Of a DNA stretch of 34,806 bases, positions 14,760 through 22,790 are shown one piece after another. Source of the DNA: a virus; the IMG/VR virus record IMGVR_UViG_3300048800_000059, positions 1-34,806 of that record; one strand, 5' to 3'. The position numbers and the translations under genes are program-made. The notes under the pieces are model-generated. The model was not told the origin of the DNA. It worked only from the letters and a program-made list of their open reading frames with translations, and ran no database searches. The stretch's first letter is position 1. Every line of letters starts with the position of its first letter.

Positions 14760-17387
14760 TCAGATGAAGCGGAGCGTGACCGGGCCGAGGACCAGCACGG
14801 ACGCGTCGGTGACCTTCAGGTAGAGGACGACGGTCGTCGAGGGCGCCGGCACGTACGGGCCGGACGGCCCGCAGGGGCACAGCGCCCAGTGCTGCCCGAG
14901 GCTGTCGGTGAACCACGTCGCCGGCAGGGTTATCGCGGACTGGACGGGGACCGGGTCGGAGGGGTTGAAGATGGCGAACGCGACCGGGTCGGGGGTGGGG
15001 TCCAGGCCGAACAGGGACGTGACGCGGACGGCGACGTTCTGGTCGGAGGTCGCGAGCTGGGCGTGCACGGCGCCTCCCGTCCGGGCGGTTGCGGTCCAGG
15101 TGGCCCCGCCGGTCCACGCCGACCACAGCGGGGCGACCTGGCGGATCTTGAAGTCGGGTTTTTGGCCGGTGCCCTTGTGGTTGACCAGGCGCAGGACCAG
15201 GCCGGCGAGGAGCCGGATCCGCTGCCCGATCGCCGCCCCGGCCCGGGCGGTGATGGCCGGGGTCGCGCGGAGGGCCTGGCCGAGCTGGGTGGCCAGCCGT
15301 CGGGCCACGGTGGCCGCCGCCGCGCGGAGGCTCGCTGTGACGGCCTGCGCTGCACTGGGCCCGGACGCCTGCGCCAGGGCGCGCGTGGCTCGCACAGCCC
15401 CGGACAGGGCCCGTCCTGGGGCCTGGGTGGCTTTCAGCCCGGCGTTCACAGCCGCTTGCAGGGTCCGGGCGGGTGTCTGCACAGCGGTCTTCGCGGCAGC
15501 GACGGCTGCTGCCCCGAGCCGGGCGGTCGTCGCCGGCGCGACCCGGGCGGCCTGGGTCAGCACGGTCAGGGCCCGTGCGGCGGCCGACTCGGCGACCCGC
15601 AGCGACGCGGCGGCAGCGGACTTGACGGTCCGGGCGGGGGCCTGCACGACGGGCAGGGCTGCGGCGACAGCCTGGGCGATCCGGGCCGTGGTGGTCTCCA
15701 CGGCCCGGGCTGTCTGCAGGAACGCCGTCGAGTTGACGACGGTCAGGTGCGCGACCTCGACCGCCCGCAGGGTCTGGGCGACAGCGGCGAGGACCGCCCG
15801 CTGCGGGGCCTCGACGGCCCGAAGGCTGCCGGTGACCGCGGCGAGGATCTTTCGGGCCGGCGCCTCGGCCACGGACCTCGTGGCGGCGACGGCCTGCGCG
15901 ACCCGGGCCTGGGTGGTCTCGACCACGGCCAGGGTCTGGGTGAACGCGACCGCGTTCGTGACGTGGAGCGCGGCGGCCTCGACGACCTTGACCGTCTGGG
16001 CGACGGCGGCCTTGACGAGACGGCCGGGGGCCTCGGTGACGACGACCTTCGCGGTCACGGCCTGGCCGACGCCCCGGCCCGCCGTCTCGACGACCCGGGT
16101 GACCGTCCCGACAGCCGCGCCGACCAGCCGGAGTGGCTGCTCGGTCACGGCACGGGTCGCCGAGACGGCAGACAGCAGGACCCGGGCCGGCGCCTGCGTG
16201 CGGGCGATCGTCGCGGCGACAGCGGCCTTGATCTTGGGACTGGTGGTCTCGCCGACCAGCAGGGTCTGGAACTTGGCGAGCAGCGACGTGACCGTCCCGG
16301 CGGGGGCCTCGAGGACGGACCTGGTCGCGGCCACAGCGGCCTTGATCACGCGGGCGGGAGCCTCGGTCGCGGCGAGCTTGGCTGTGACCGCTGCGGCGAC
16401 CGCGCGGCCCGGGGCCTCGGTGACCTTGGCCGTGGCCGTGACCGCCTCGCCGGCGGCCTTGGGGACGGTGGTCTCGGTGGTCTTCACTGTGCCGGCGATC
16501 GCGGCCAGGATCGTCCGCTGCGCGGCCTCGGCCACTGCCAGGGTGGCGGTGATCGCGGCCTTCAGGATCGGGACGGTCGTCTCGGTCCTGGTCAGCTTCG
16601 CGGTCACGGCCTGCAGGACGGTCCGCAGCGGCGCGGTGGCGACGAGCAGCGTCTGGGTGAACGCGCCGAGGGTCGCCGGCCCGACCCAGTCGACGGTGGA
16701 GTACCCGAACCGGGGGACGAACATGTGGGTGAGCAGGCCTGGGGTGTTGATGAAGCCGACGTTGAACGTGTCGATGACCCCGCCGCTGGTGAACGCACCG
16801 GAGCCGGAGTCGAGGAGCGTCGTCCCGGCCGCGTTCCAGATCCGCAGGTAGCAGGTGGAGGCGGGGACGTCGAAGCACGCCTCGACCTGGTAGGTGGTCC
16901 CGGCGACGATCGTCAGCGCAGAGGTGAACCGGGCGGTGTGGACGTCGCGGAGGACCAGCACCCCGGCGTTGAAGACGACCTCGCCTTGGACCGTGGCCCC
17001 GAGCCGGACGTTGAAGATCGGGTTGTTCGCGTTCGTCGGCAGGTCGTTGTACTGGAAGGTCATGGCGACGAAGACCCGGCCGAGCCCGCCGGCCACGCCG
17101 TTGAGCAGGGTCGCGAACCTGTTCGCCGTGCCGGTCGTCCCGGCCGTGTCGACCCGGGAGCCCATGACGTAGCCGGGCGCGAGGACCGTGTTGTCGTAGA
17201 TCCACGTCGCGGACAGGGTCAGCGCGCCGCCGTCGACGATCCCGGAGCTGGACGTGAACGCCGCCGCGTTCGCACCTTCGGCGAAGGTCTCAATCTCCTT
17301 GACGGCCTGCTCGATGAACTGCGGCGGTGAGGCGACGACGGGCAACCCGGGAGCGCCGGGCAGGTGCGGGATGGTCGGAATCGGCAT
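14760..17387 (-). CDS. Giant repeat protein with lectin-like head and 18-residue-repeat stalk
   Basis: The product is 875 aa. Residues about 30-235 look like a jelly-roll/lectin-type beta-sandwich (LSATWIYDNTVLAPGYV, VFVAMTFQYNDLP, TYQVEACFDVPASTCYLRIW). Residues 240-735 are about 27 tandem copies of an 18-residue unit, for example KAAVAATRSVLEAPAGTV and AAAVTAKLAATEAPARVI. Residues 736-875 are a C-terminal beta-rich domain with GGATWTATARTGGAVHAQL. I recognise no named family; a virion fibre or stalk protein is the best inference. The head binds glycans or the host surface, by analogy only. It lies just upstream of terL with no gap, and its neighbour encodes the same repeat type. Confidence 0.75.
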   Translation of the reverse strand: MPIPTIPHLPGAPGLPVVASPPQFIEQAVKEIETFAEGANAAAFTSSSGIVDGGALTLSATWIYDNTVLAPGYVMGSRVDTAGTTGTANRFATLLNGVAGGLGRVFVAMTFQYNDLPTNANNPIFNVRLGATVQGEVVFNAGVLVLRDVHTARFTSALTIVAGTTYQVEACFDVPASTCYLRIWNAAGTTLLDSGSGAFTSGGVIDTFNVGFINTPGLLTHMFVPRFGYSTVDWVGPATLGAFTQTLLVATAPLRTVLQAVTAKLTRTETTVPILKAAITATLAVAEAAQRTILAAIAGTVKTTETTVPKAAGEAVTATAKVTEAPGRAVAAAVTAKLAATEAPARVIKAAVAATRSVLEAPAGTVTSLLAKFQTLLVGETTSPKIKAAVAATIARTQAPARVLLSAVSATRAVTEQPLRLVGAAVGTVTRVVETAGRGVGQAVTAKVVVTEAPGRLVKAAVAQTVKVVEAAALHVTNAVAFTQTLAVVETTQARVAQAVAATRSVAEAPARKILAAVTGSLRAVEAPQRAVLAAVAQTLRAVEVAHLTVVNSTAFLQTARAVETTTARIAQAVAAALPVVQAPARTVKSAAAASLRVAESAAARALTVLTQAARVAPATTARLGAAAVAAAKTAVQTPARTLQAAVNAGLKATQAPGRALSGAVRATRALAQASGPSAAQAVTASLRAAAATVARRLATQLGQALRATPAITARAGAAIGQRIRLLAGLVLRLVNHKGTGQKPDFKIRQVAPLWSAWTGGATWTATARTGGAVHAQLATSDQNVAVRVTSLFGLDPTPDPVAFAIFNPSDPVPVQSAITLPATWFTDSLGQHWALCPCGPSGPYVPAPSTTVVLYLKVTDASVLVLGPVTLRFI
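15183..16670 (-). repeat. Degenerate 54-bp (18-codon) tandem repeats, about 27 units
   Basis: The encoded consensus is roughly xAAVxATxxVxEAPxRxV. Most units are exactly 18 residues, four are 19, and three are 20-residue variants with F-x-Q-T and E-T-T (examples: TNAVAFTQTLAVVETTQARV and VNSTAFLQTARAVETTTARI). The DNA is diverged between units, so this is an old, coding-level repeat rather than a recent slippage array. Confidence 0.85.
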
Positions 17388-17401
17388 CCCGTCCGCCTAG
17401 G

Positions 17402-17959
17402 TCAGTTGAGGGCCTGCAGAGCGATCCACTGCGCCTGGATCGAGTTGGTCGCCGACGACGTGCCGCAGGTCGCGGACAGGATCAGGCCCTGCGCCGTGGT
17501 CTGGTCGGCGGTCGCCGCGACGGTCCCACCCATGCTGATGACCTGGGAGGCGAGGACCGCGGTCGTCGGCCAGACGACGAAGCCGTTGCCGGTCACCGAC
17601 GACCCGGACGCGGCGACCCCGAGGGAGCGGAACGCCAGGGTGAACTCGAAGTACCACGGCGACGAGGCGGGGATGACACCGCCGGAGGGGACCACCGCGG
17701 ACGCGCCGAGGAGCAGGTTCGACGACGGCGTCGCGGACTGGCCGTAGCGGGGGGTGAAGGTCCAGTTGATGCCGGTCGCCGACTGGCAGATCCCGCCGCC
17801 GCTGATCTTGTACGCCTTGCCGGCGCGGGGGTCGAACGCGGGGATGAAGGACCACAGGTTCGGGGTCCACAGGTTCGCCTCGGCGGTGAACGCGGACAGG
17901 GCGGTGAACGACGCGGGGGGGACGTCGATGGGCAGGTCCATGAAGCCCTGACGAGCCAT
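17402..17959 (-). CDS. Small structural protein between the two repeat proteins
   Basis: The product is 185 aa. It starts MARQGFMDLPIDVPPASFTA and is beta-rich with many Ser, Thr, Ala and Gly (ISGGGICQSATGINWTFTP, then PWYFEFTLAFRSLGV). The profile is that of a virion surface or fibre-associated protein, with no catalytic motif. It is encoded between the 887-aa and 875-aa repeat proteins in the same operon and may form part of the same structure. I do not recognise a named family. Its ATG at 17959 has GAGGAG upstream on the minus strand. Confidence 0.65.
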   Translation of the reverse strand: MARQGFMDLPIDVPPASFTALSAFTAEANLWTPNLWSFIPAFDPRAGKAYKISGGGICQSATGINWTFTPRYGQSATPSSNLLLGASAVVPSGGVIPASSPWYFEFTLAFRSLGVAASGSSVTGNGFVVWPTTAVLASQVISMGGTVAATADQTTAQGLILSATCGTSSATNSIQAQWIALQALN

Positions 17960-17969
17960 GTGTCTCTCC

Positions 17970-20633
17970 TCAGGCGCGGACGGACCAGGTGGGCTCGTCG
18001 ACGTCGACGGACCAGGTCGGGGCGGTGCCGGCGACCGTGAGCACCTCGGGGGTTTGGTTGGCGGTGGCGAACAGGTTGGTCACGAACCCGACCAGCCGGG
18101 TCGGCGCGGCAAGGAGCCGCGCCGCGATCGCGTGCCGGGCGCGGGCCACGACGACCTTCACGGCCGGGGCGAGGCGGGCGGCGATCGCGTGGCCAGCCGA
18201 GCGGGCGGGGGCCTGGACTGCGCGGACGAGCTGGGCCAGCGCCGGGTTGCTCGCCCGCGGGGCCGGGCCCTGCAGGGCCGAGCTCGCGCGGCCGGCGGCG
18301 GCTCGCAGGATCTTGGCAGGGGCTTGCACGGCTGCCCGGCTCGAGGTGATCACCTGGCCGGCGCGGGCCACGGTGGCCTCGACGGCGCGGGCGGTCTGCA
18401 GCAGGTTCTCGACGAGCTGGGTCGCCGACGGGGCGGCGGCCTGCGCGGCCCGGGCGGTGGACGTCGCTGCGGCGGCGAGGCGCCGGGCGGGCGCCTGCAG
18501 GGCTGTGGAGGTGATCCCGCTGGCCTCGGCTGCCCGCCCAGCGGTCGTCGCCGTAGCGGTCCTGGTCCCGGCGACTACGGCGCGCAGGGCCCGGGCGGGG
18601 ACCTGGACCGCGGTCAGTGTCTGCAGCCGGGCTGTCGAGTTGCCCAGGGCCTTCGCGACGGTCTCGGCGGCCCGCAGCGTGGCGGCGGCAGCCGACGCGG
18701 CGATCCGGGGCGCGGGGCCCTGCACCGCGGCGGTGACCTTCCCGACGGCCGAGGCGGCGCGGCGGGTCACCGTCGAAACGGCGTGGGCGGACTGGAACTG
18801 CTCGAGGGCGTTCACCGCGGACCGGGCCGGGGCCTGCAGCGCCGCCGGCCGCCTGGCGAGCACCGCGGCGAGCAGCGACCGGACCGGGGCCTCGATCGCG
18901 CGGATCGTGGCCGCCACGGTGACGAGCTCGTCGAGGACGGCCATCGACCGGTGGATCGTGACCAGGTCGACGTAGAACACCTGGCCTGCGGTCGACGAGC
19001 CCGTCGTGAACACGTCGACCGTGTTGGTGGTCGCGGTCGTCGTGAACGTCAGCGAGAGGAACTGCCAGGCGTTGTTGACCGACGAGGCCCGGCTGAGAAC
19101 GGACGTGCCGTCGACCGTGAACTGCACCGGGGGGCAGCCACCGGAGGGCACGTACACCCATAGGGCGACGGTGATGATCGTGCCGACGGCCGGCTCGACG
19201 AAGTCCAGCTTGGTCCCGGTCAGCCCGGACTGGTTCCCGGTCAGGGTCGGCAGGGTGACCTGCATCGACCGGAAGCCGTCCTTGACCTGCGCCGTGGTGT
19301 TCGCCAGCACCGGTGCGGGCGAGCCGGTGGTGTACCAGGCGCCGACCGAGCCGCCTTCGAACGTGGACGACTCGTCGGTCAGGTACGGGAACGACGGCGG
19401 GGTCTGCGCCTGGTTCGGGTTGTGCCGGACCAGCATCTTCCGCACGGGGGTCACGGTCGGGTTGACGCCGAGGGACTGGAAGAACGCGGTCCCGCCGCCG
19501 CCGCCGCCGGTCTGGGTGTTCCAATAGTCCACCGACAGGGGCATCAGGAGGACGAGGGTGCCGAGCGGGTAGGTGCGGCCCAGCGCGGGGATCGACAGGG
19601 TCGTCGTGGTGGCTGCGGCAGTGAGGTTGACCCGCTGGTTGACGCCGAACGGGTCGAGGGCGATCAGCGCGCCGTTCGCCATCGAGTCGCCGCCGGACGG
19701 CTGGTTGTGCGGGATCTCGTTGACGTGCAGCGTCGTCCCCGACGTGTACGCCGACGCCAACGTGGTCTGCATCAGGTTGTGGTTGGCGTCGTACCAGCAC
19801 ACGTCGTCGGGGGGGACGGCCTGCGACTGCCAGATCCCGACCAGGGCCTGCATGTGGGCCAGGTGCGAGCCGGCGCCGCTGTCCGGCGGGTTCACCGCGA
19901 CCGACGTGCCGACCTCGGGGTGGTTCCAGATCGCGATGCTGTTCCGGGCCGCGATGCCCGCCGCCGTCGCGGAGCCGCTGGTCGCCGCGTAGATGTCGAA
20001 CCCGAAGTAGTCGATCGAGGCGGCGTCGCCGTGGACGGTCGACAGGATCCAGGCGTCCTGGGCCGCGTTGGACAGGCTGGCGAAGTTCTGCCCGGCCATG
20101 ATGTTCCCGAACAGCACCGGGTGGGTGCGGGCCGGGTAGGTGTGGCCGTTGAACGTGCCGCCGCCGTTGACCAGCGACTTGATCGACACCCCGCCGGGGA
20201 GCACCCCCGAGCCGGGGACGATCATCATCGCGTTCATCGTCTTGTAGATCGCGCCGGTCAGCGTCAGGCCGTTGACCACGTCACCCGGGTTGGGCTCGTG
20301 GTAGGGGCAGACCTTGTTGCCGTCGACGTCGTTGCTGATGCCGTTGCTGCCGGACCCTGCGCGGCCGGTGATGCCGTCCAGGATCGTCGTGAACGCGGCG
20401 GTCTGCGGGCCGGCGCCGTTGGTCCCCAGGTAGTCGCCGATGAACCCGTTGGTGCCGCCCGACCCGTTGCCCGCCATGACCGCCGTGAACGACAGGATGG
20501 TGCGCGTCGTGCCGTCTACGGGGACGGCCCCGGCCTCAGAGTCTGAGAACGCGCGGATGGTGTTGGTCCGGGCGACCGGGTTGAGGACGCCGACCCCAGG
20601 CGTGGAGCAGCCGTAGCGTTTCGCGTCGGCCAC
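17970..20633 (-). CDS. Giant tail fibre-like protein: glycosidase-like head, carbohydrate-binding domain, 18-residue-repeat stalk
   Basis: The product is 887 aa. Residues about 1-280 resemble a clan-A (GH26-like) TIM-barrel glycosidase, with a candidate acid/base in YHEPN (Glu113) and a candidate nucleophile in AIWNHPEVGTS (Glu240); YFGFDIYA is also typical. A short beta stretch follows (TLHVNEIPHNQ). Residues 420-562 look like a CBM4/9-type sandwich (STFEGGSVGAWYTTGS to QVFYVDLVTIHR). Residues about 565-850 carry about 14 copies of the EAPxR/QAPAR repeat. The C-terminus has a PTWSV duplication. Inference: a receptor-binding/depolymerase fibre. The catalytic assignment rests on two short motifs only. 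Its repeat type matches the 875-aa protein downstream. Confidence 0.7.
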   Translation of the reverse strand: MADAKRYGCSTPGVGVLNPVARTNTIRAFSDSEAGAVPVDGTTRTILSFTAVMAGNGSGGTNGFIGDYLGTNGAGPQTAAFTTILDGITGRAGSGSNGISNDVDGNKVCPYHEPNPGDVVNGLTLTGAIYKTMNAMMIVPGSGVLPGGVSIKSLVNGGGTFNGHTYPARTHPVLFGNIMAGQNFASLSNAAQDAWILSTVHGDAASIDYFGFDIYAATSGSATAAGIAARNSIAIWNHPEVGTSVAVNPPDSGAGSHLAHMQALVGIWQSQAVPPDDVCWYDANHNLMQTTLASAYTSGTTLHVNEIPHNQPSGGDSMANGALIALDPFGVNQRVNLTAAATTTTLSIPALGRTYPLGTLVLLMPLSVDYWNTQTGGGGGGTAFFQSLGVNPTVTPVRKMLVRHNPNQAQTPPSFPYLTDESSTFEGGSVGAWYTTGSPAPVLANTTAQVKDGFRSMQVTLPTLTGNQSGLTGTKLDFVEPAVGTIITVALWVYVPSGGCPPVQFTVDGTSVLSRASSVNNAWQFLSLTFTTTATTNTVDVFTTGSSTAGQVFYVDLVTIHRSMAVLDELVTVAATIRAIEAPVRSLLAAVLARRPAALQAPARSAVNALEQFQSAHAVSTVTRRAASAVGKVTAAVQGPAPRIAASAAAATLRAAETVAKALGNSTARLQTLTAVQVPARALRAVVAGTRTATATTAGRAAEASGITSTALQAPARRLAAAATSTARAAQAAAPSATQLVENLLQTARAVEATVARAGQVITSSRAAVQAPAKILRAAAGRASSALQGPAPRASNPALAQLVRAVQAPARSAGHAIAARLAPAVKVVVARARHAIAARLLAAPTRLVGFVTNLFATANQTPEVLTVAGTAPTWSVDVDEPTWSVRA
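18084..18941 (-). repeat. About 14 degenerate 18-codon repeats in the fibre-like gene
   Basis: Units such as AEASGITSTALQAPARRL, ASAAAATLRAAETVAKAL and NPALAQLVRAVQAPARSA share the A-rich helix followed by a [EQ]-A-P-A-R turn with the repeats in the 875-aa protein. They are less regular, with several units of 19-22 residues, and the Q-A-P-A-R form dominates instead of E-A-P. Confidence 0.8.
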
Positions 20634-20650
20634 GGCGCCTCCCGGTCAGG

Positions 20651-21253
20651 TCACGCTGTGGTCTGCCCCTTCGTAGCGTGGTAGTAGGCGAGGTTGTAGC
20701 AGGCCCGGCACAGTCCCTTGGCTTTCACGGGCCGGTCGGGGTGACAGGTCGCCGGCGCCTTGGCGTGCGTCGCGTCCCATTCCATCTGGTAGCACGAGTG
20801 GCACAGCCCGTTGGCCCGCATCGGCCGGTCGGGGTGGCACTCGGCCGCGCTACGCCCGACCTGGCGGGTGAGTTCCCGGGACAGCCCGAGGCGTTCACGC
20901 TGGCAGGGCTTGCAGTAGCGCCGGGTCGTCTTGCCCTTGAAGGTCGAGTAGGGGCCGCCGCACTTCGGACAGTTCGGCTGCAGCATGTGCTGGTTCCGGC
21001 CTCGGCCCTTGGCTTGCCGGTCCCGCATGTTGTCGCCCGCGGTGCCCTCGAACAGGTGCGTCGGTTCGATGCACGGCGGGTTGTCGCAGTGGTGGCAGAT
21101 GTGCATGCCCTCGCCCGGGAGGCGCCCGTTGGCGTCGACCCAGGCGAGAACGTGCGCGTAGATGATCCGCTTGCCGAACCGGGTGGCCTTGACCCTGCCG
21201 TAGCCATTGGGCTGGCAGTACTGGGTCCACTCGATGCAGGGGGTCTGAGTCAT
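20651..21253 (-). CDS. HNH endonuclease with tandem zinc ribbons
   Basis: The product is 200 aa. The HNH_3-type core is at about 6-85: CIEWTQYCQPNGYGRVK, then AHVLAWVDANG, then the catalytic strand MHICHHCDNPPCIEPTHLF. After it come a CPKCGG...YCKPC zinc ribbon (95-117) and two copies of a short CHPDRPxxAxGLCxxCY module (about 139-155 and 170-186). The zinc modules probably bind DNA. A GGGGG precedes the ATG at 21253. It sits between a tail/collar-like gene and the 887-aa repeat gene and is most likely another free-standing homing-type endonuclease of this phage. Confidence 0.88.
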   Translation of the reverse strand: MTQTPCIEWTQYCQPNGYGRVKATRFGKRIIYAHVLAWVDANGRLPGEGMHICHHCDNPPCIEPTHLFEGTAGDNMRDRQAKGRGRNQHMLQPNCPKCGGPYSTFKGKTTRRYCKPCQRERLGLSRELTRQVGRSAAECHPDRPMRANGLCHSCYQMEWDATHAKAPATCHPDRPVKAKGLCRACYNLAYYHATKGQTTA

Positions 21254-21276
21254 GCCCCCAATATAGCAGGAACTGA

Positions 21277-21915
21277 CTACTGAAACTGCACTTGGAGTGT
21301 ACTCTGCAAAGTGTTCCCGGTCGACAGGTTGATGACGGCGAAGTCGAAGTGCGCGAGCAGCGTCCCACCGGTCGTCGCGGTCACGCCGGGCTGGTTGCCG
21401 GGGGTGACGACGTCGGCGGCGGCGATCGTCGCGATCGCGGAGGAGCCGTTCACGCCGCGGACCACGGTCAGCGCGGTGGTGCCCGAGCCGGCGGTGACCT
21501 GCAGAACCTCGGTGCGGATCTGGATGAAGTTGTTGCCCGGGGTGAACGTCGCCGCGGTGTTCAGCGTCGTCGCGACGGCGGAGCCGACGACACCACCGGC
21601 GGCGACAGCGGCGACGGCGGGCTTGGTCGTCGAGTCCAGCAGCGCGACCTCGGTGACGGCACGCGACCCGGACGCGGTCAGCGTGGCGACGACCTGGTAG
21701 GTGTCCTGGGTCGTGGTCGTCGTGACCGCCGAGCTGGTGCCGGTCTGGCGGGCCTCCGCGGTCTCGGCGAACAGGGCCACGTCGGACACGGCGGCGGTGA
21801 ACTGCGCGGACGGGACGCCCCAGCTGACGACCTTGCACTCCGCCTGGGTGGGCGTGGCGCCGATCATGCGGCCGGACAGGACGTCGCGGCCCTTGGAGGT
21901 GATGACAGACGCCAT
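21277..21915 (-). CDS. Tail/collar-like structural protein
   Basis: The product is 212 aa. It begins MASVITSKGRDVLSGRMIGA, the typical start of small actinophage tail or collar proteins. It is beta-rich, with QVTAGSGTTALTVVRGVNGS (a recurring phage structural motif), and it ends STGNTLQSTLQVQFQ. No enzyme motif is seen. CAAGGGGA lies upstream of the ATG at 21915. It heads the large structural gene group and is followed by an inserted HNH gene. Confidence 0.65.
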   Translation of the reverse strand: MASVITSKGRDVLSGRMIGATPTQAECKVVSWGVPSAQFTAAVSDVALFAETAEARQTGTSSAVTTTTTQDTYQVVATLTASGSRAVTEVALLDSTTKPAVAAVAAGGVVGSAVATTLNTAATFTPGNNFIQIRTEVLQVTAGSGTTALTVVRGVNGSSAIATIAAADVVTPGNQPGVTATTGGTLLAHFDFAVINLSTGNTLQSTLQVQFQ

Positions 21916-21999
21916 GACAGGTTCCCCTTGCTCGGGCGCGGTTGGGCGGGTTGCGGTGCGGCCGGCAAGGGGTTCCGGCGGGGTGGTTCCAGCGCTGGT

Positions 22000-22272
22000 T
22001 CAGCGCTTGCGGGCGGCGGCCTTCTTCGCAGCGGGCAGCGGCGCGGCGAGCTCGTGCAGCAGGGCGAGGGACTCGCCGAGCTTGGCGGCGTGCTCGATCG
22101 CCGCGACGATGTGGTCCTTCTCTGCGACCAGGCGGTGCCGTAGCTCGGCGACGCCGCGGGGCTGGTGGGCGTCGTGCGACGGGTCGTCCGACGGCCGGGG
22201 CGTCGCGGCGGCGAGGAGCTCGTCGACGTCGTCGGTCGCGGCCTTCAGCTTGCCCGGCAGGTCAGCGAGCAT
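22000..22272 (-). CDS. Small helical protein, unknown function
   Basis: The product is 90 aa. It is Ala/Leu-rich and helical: DVDELLAAATPRPS, then RGVAELRHRLVAEKDHIVAA, then a basic end (AAKKAAARKR). The central helix with charged heptads could be a coiled coil. No family is recognised. It starts at ATG 22272, one base after the preceding stop, so it is read from the late transcript. Confidence 0.6.
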   Translation of the reverse strand: MLADLPGKLKAATDDVDELLAAATPRPSDDPSHDAHQPRGVAELRHRLVAEKDHIVAAIEHAAKLGESLALLHELAAPLPAAKKAAARKR

Positions 22273-22273
22273 G

Positions 22274-22489
22274 TCAGTGGCCTCTCGTGTTGCGGGGGAG
22301 CAGCGGGCCGATTTCGCGGACCTCGGTGTCGTCGGTGTGGGAGCGGGACACCTGCCGGACGGGCTTGCCCTTGTGCGTCAGCGTGCCGTCGTCGGCGACG
22401 GTGACGTCAGCGGTTACGTCGTCGTGGCCGGCTGAGCCCGGGGACTGGCCGGCCTTGACGGGCCGGGCGAGCAGGAACGTGGTGTGCAT
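22274..22489 (-). CDS. Small protein, unknown function
   Basis: The product is 71 aa, starting MHTTFLLARPVKAGQS. It contains DVTADVTVADDGTLTHKGKP and ends basic. No motif is recognised. Its ATG at 22489 overlaps the preceding TGA (TGATG), so coupling supports it as a gene. Confidence 0.6.
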   Translation of the reverse strand: MHTTFLLARPVKAGQSPGSAGHDDVTADVTVADDGTLTHKGKPVRQVSRSHTDDTEVREIGPLLPRNTRGH

Positions 22490-22767
22490 CAGGTCTCCTC
22501 GGGCGTTTGGGCCGCGCGGGCGGCTGCGTTCGCCGCGCATGCGGCCTGCTGCGCCGGGTCGGCCTGGTGGACGTTCCATGCGGCGATCCGGCGCTTGGCG
22601 CGGGGCTTGCCGAGCAGCCGCCACCACAGCATTCGCAGCGGGTTCGGGTGGTAGTAGTCGACGATCCCCAGGTCCCATGCGCCCTTGCACGAGCGGAGGC
22701 CGCAGTCGCAGCCGACGACGAGGTGCGGCCAGTTGCCCGGCTTCTCCGAGGCGGTGTGCAGCGACAC
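22489..22767 (-). CDS. Small Cys-containing protein, unknown function
   Basis: The product is 92 aa from GTG at 22767, with GGGAG upstream. It includes WPHLVVGCDCGLRSCKGAWD, a Cys cluster that may bind metal, then PNPLRMLWWRLLGKPRAKRR, and an Ala-rich C-terminus. I do not recognise a family. Its TGA overlaps the next ATG. Confidence 0.6.
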   Translation of the reverse strand: MSLHTASEKPGNWPHLVVGCDCGLRSCKGAWDLGIVDYYHPNPLRMLWWRLLGKPRAKRRIAAWNVHQADPAQQAACAANAAARAAQTPEET

Positions 22768-22790
22768 GGCGGTACTCCCAAGGGGTGGGG

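Noticed and set aside
15183-16670. Collagen-like or silk-like repeat
   Set aside because: There is no Gly-X-Y pattern. The period is 18 residues and rich in Ala, Val, Thr, not Gly/Pro triplets.
14758-17205. Upstream extension of the terminase frame to give a 1361-aa protein
   Set aside because: The extra N-terminal part is Arg/Pro/Gly-rich shadow of the repeat gene in another frame. The terminase family length fits a start at GTG 14757.
14889-17330. Long plus-strand open frame of 813 codons opposite the repeat gene
   Set aside because: It is Arg/Gly/Asp-rich low-complexity sequence antisense to the 875-aa repeat protein. Long antisense frames are expected in GC-rich DNA; there is no coherent domain and no good start signal.
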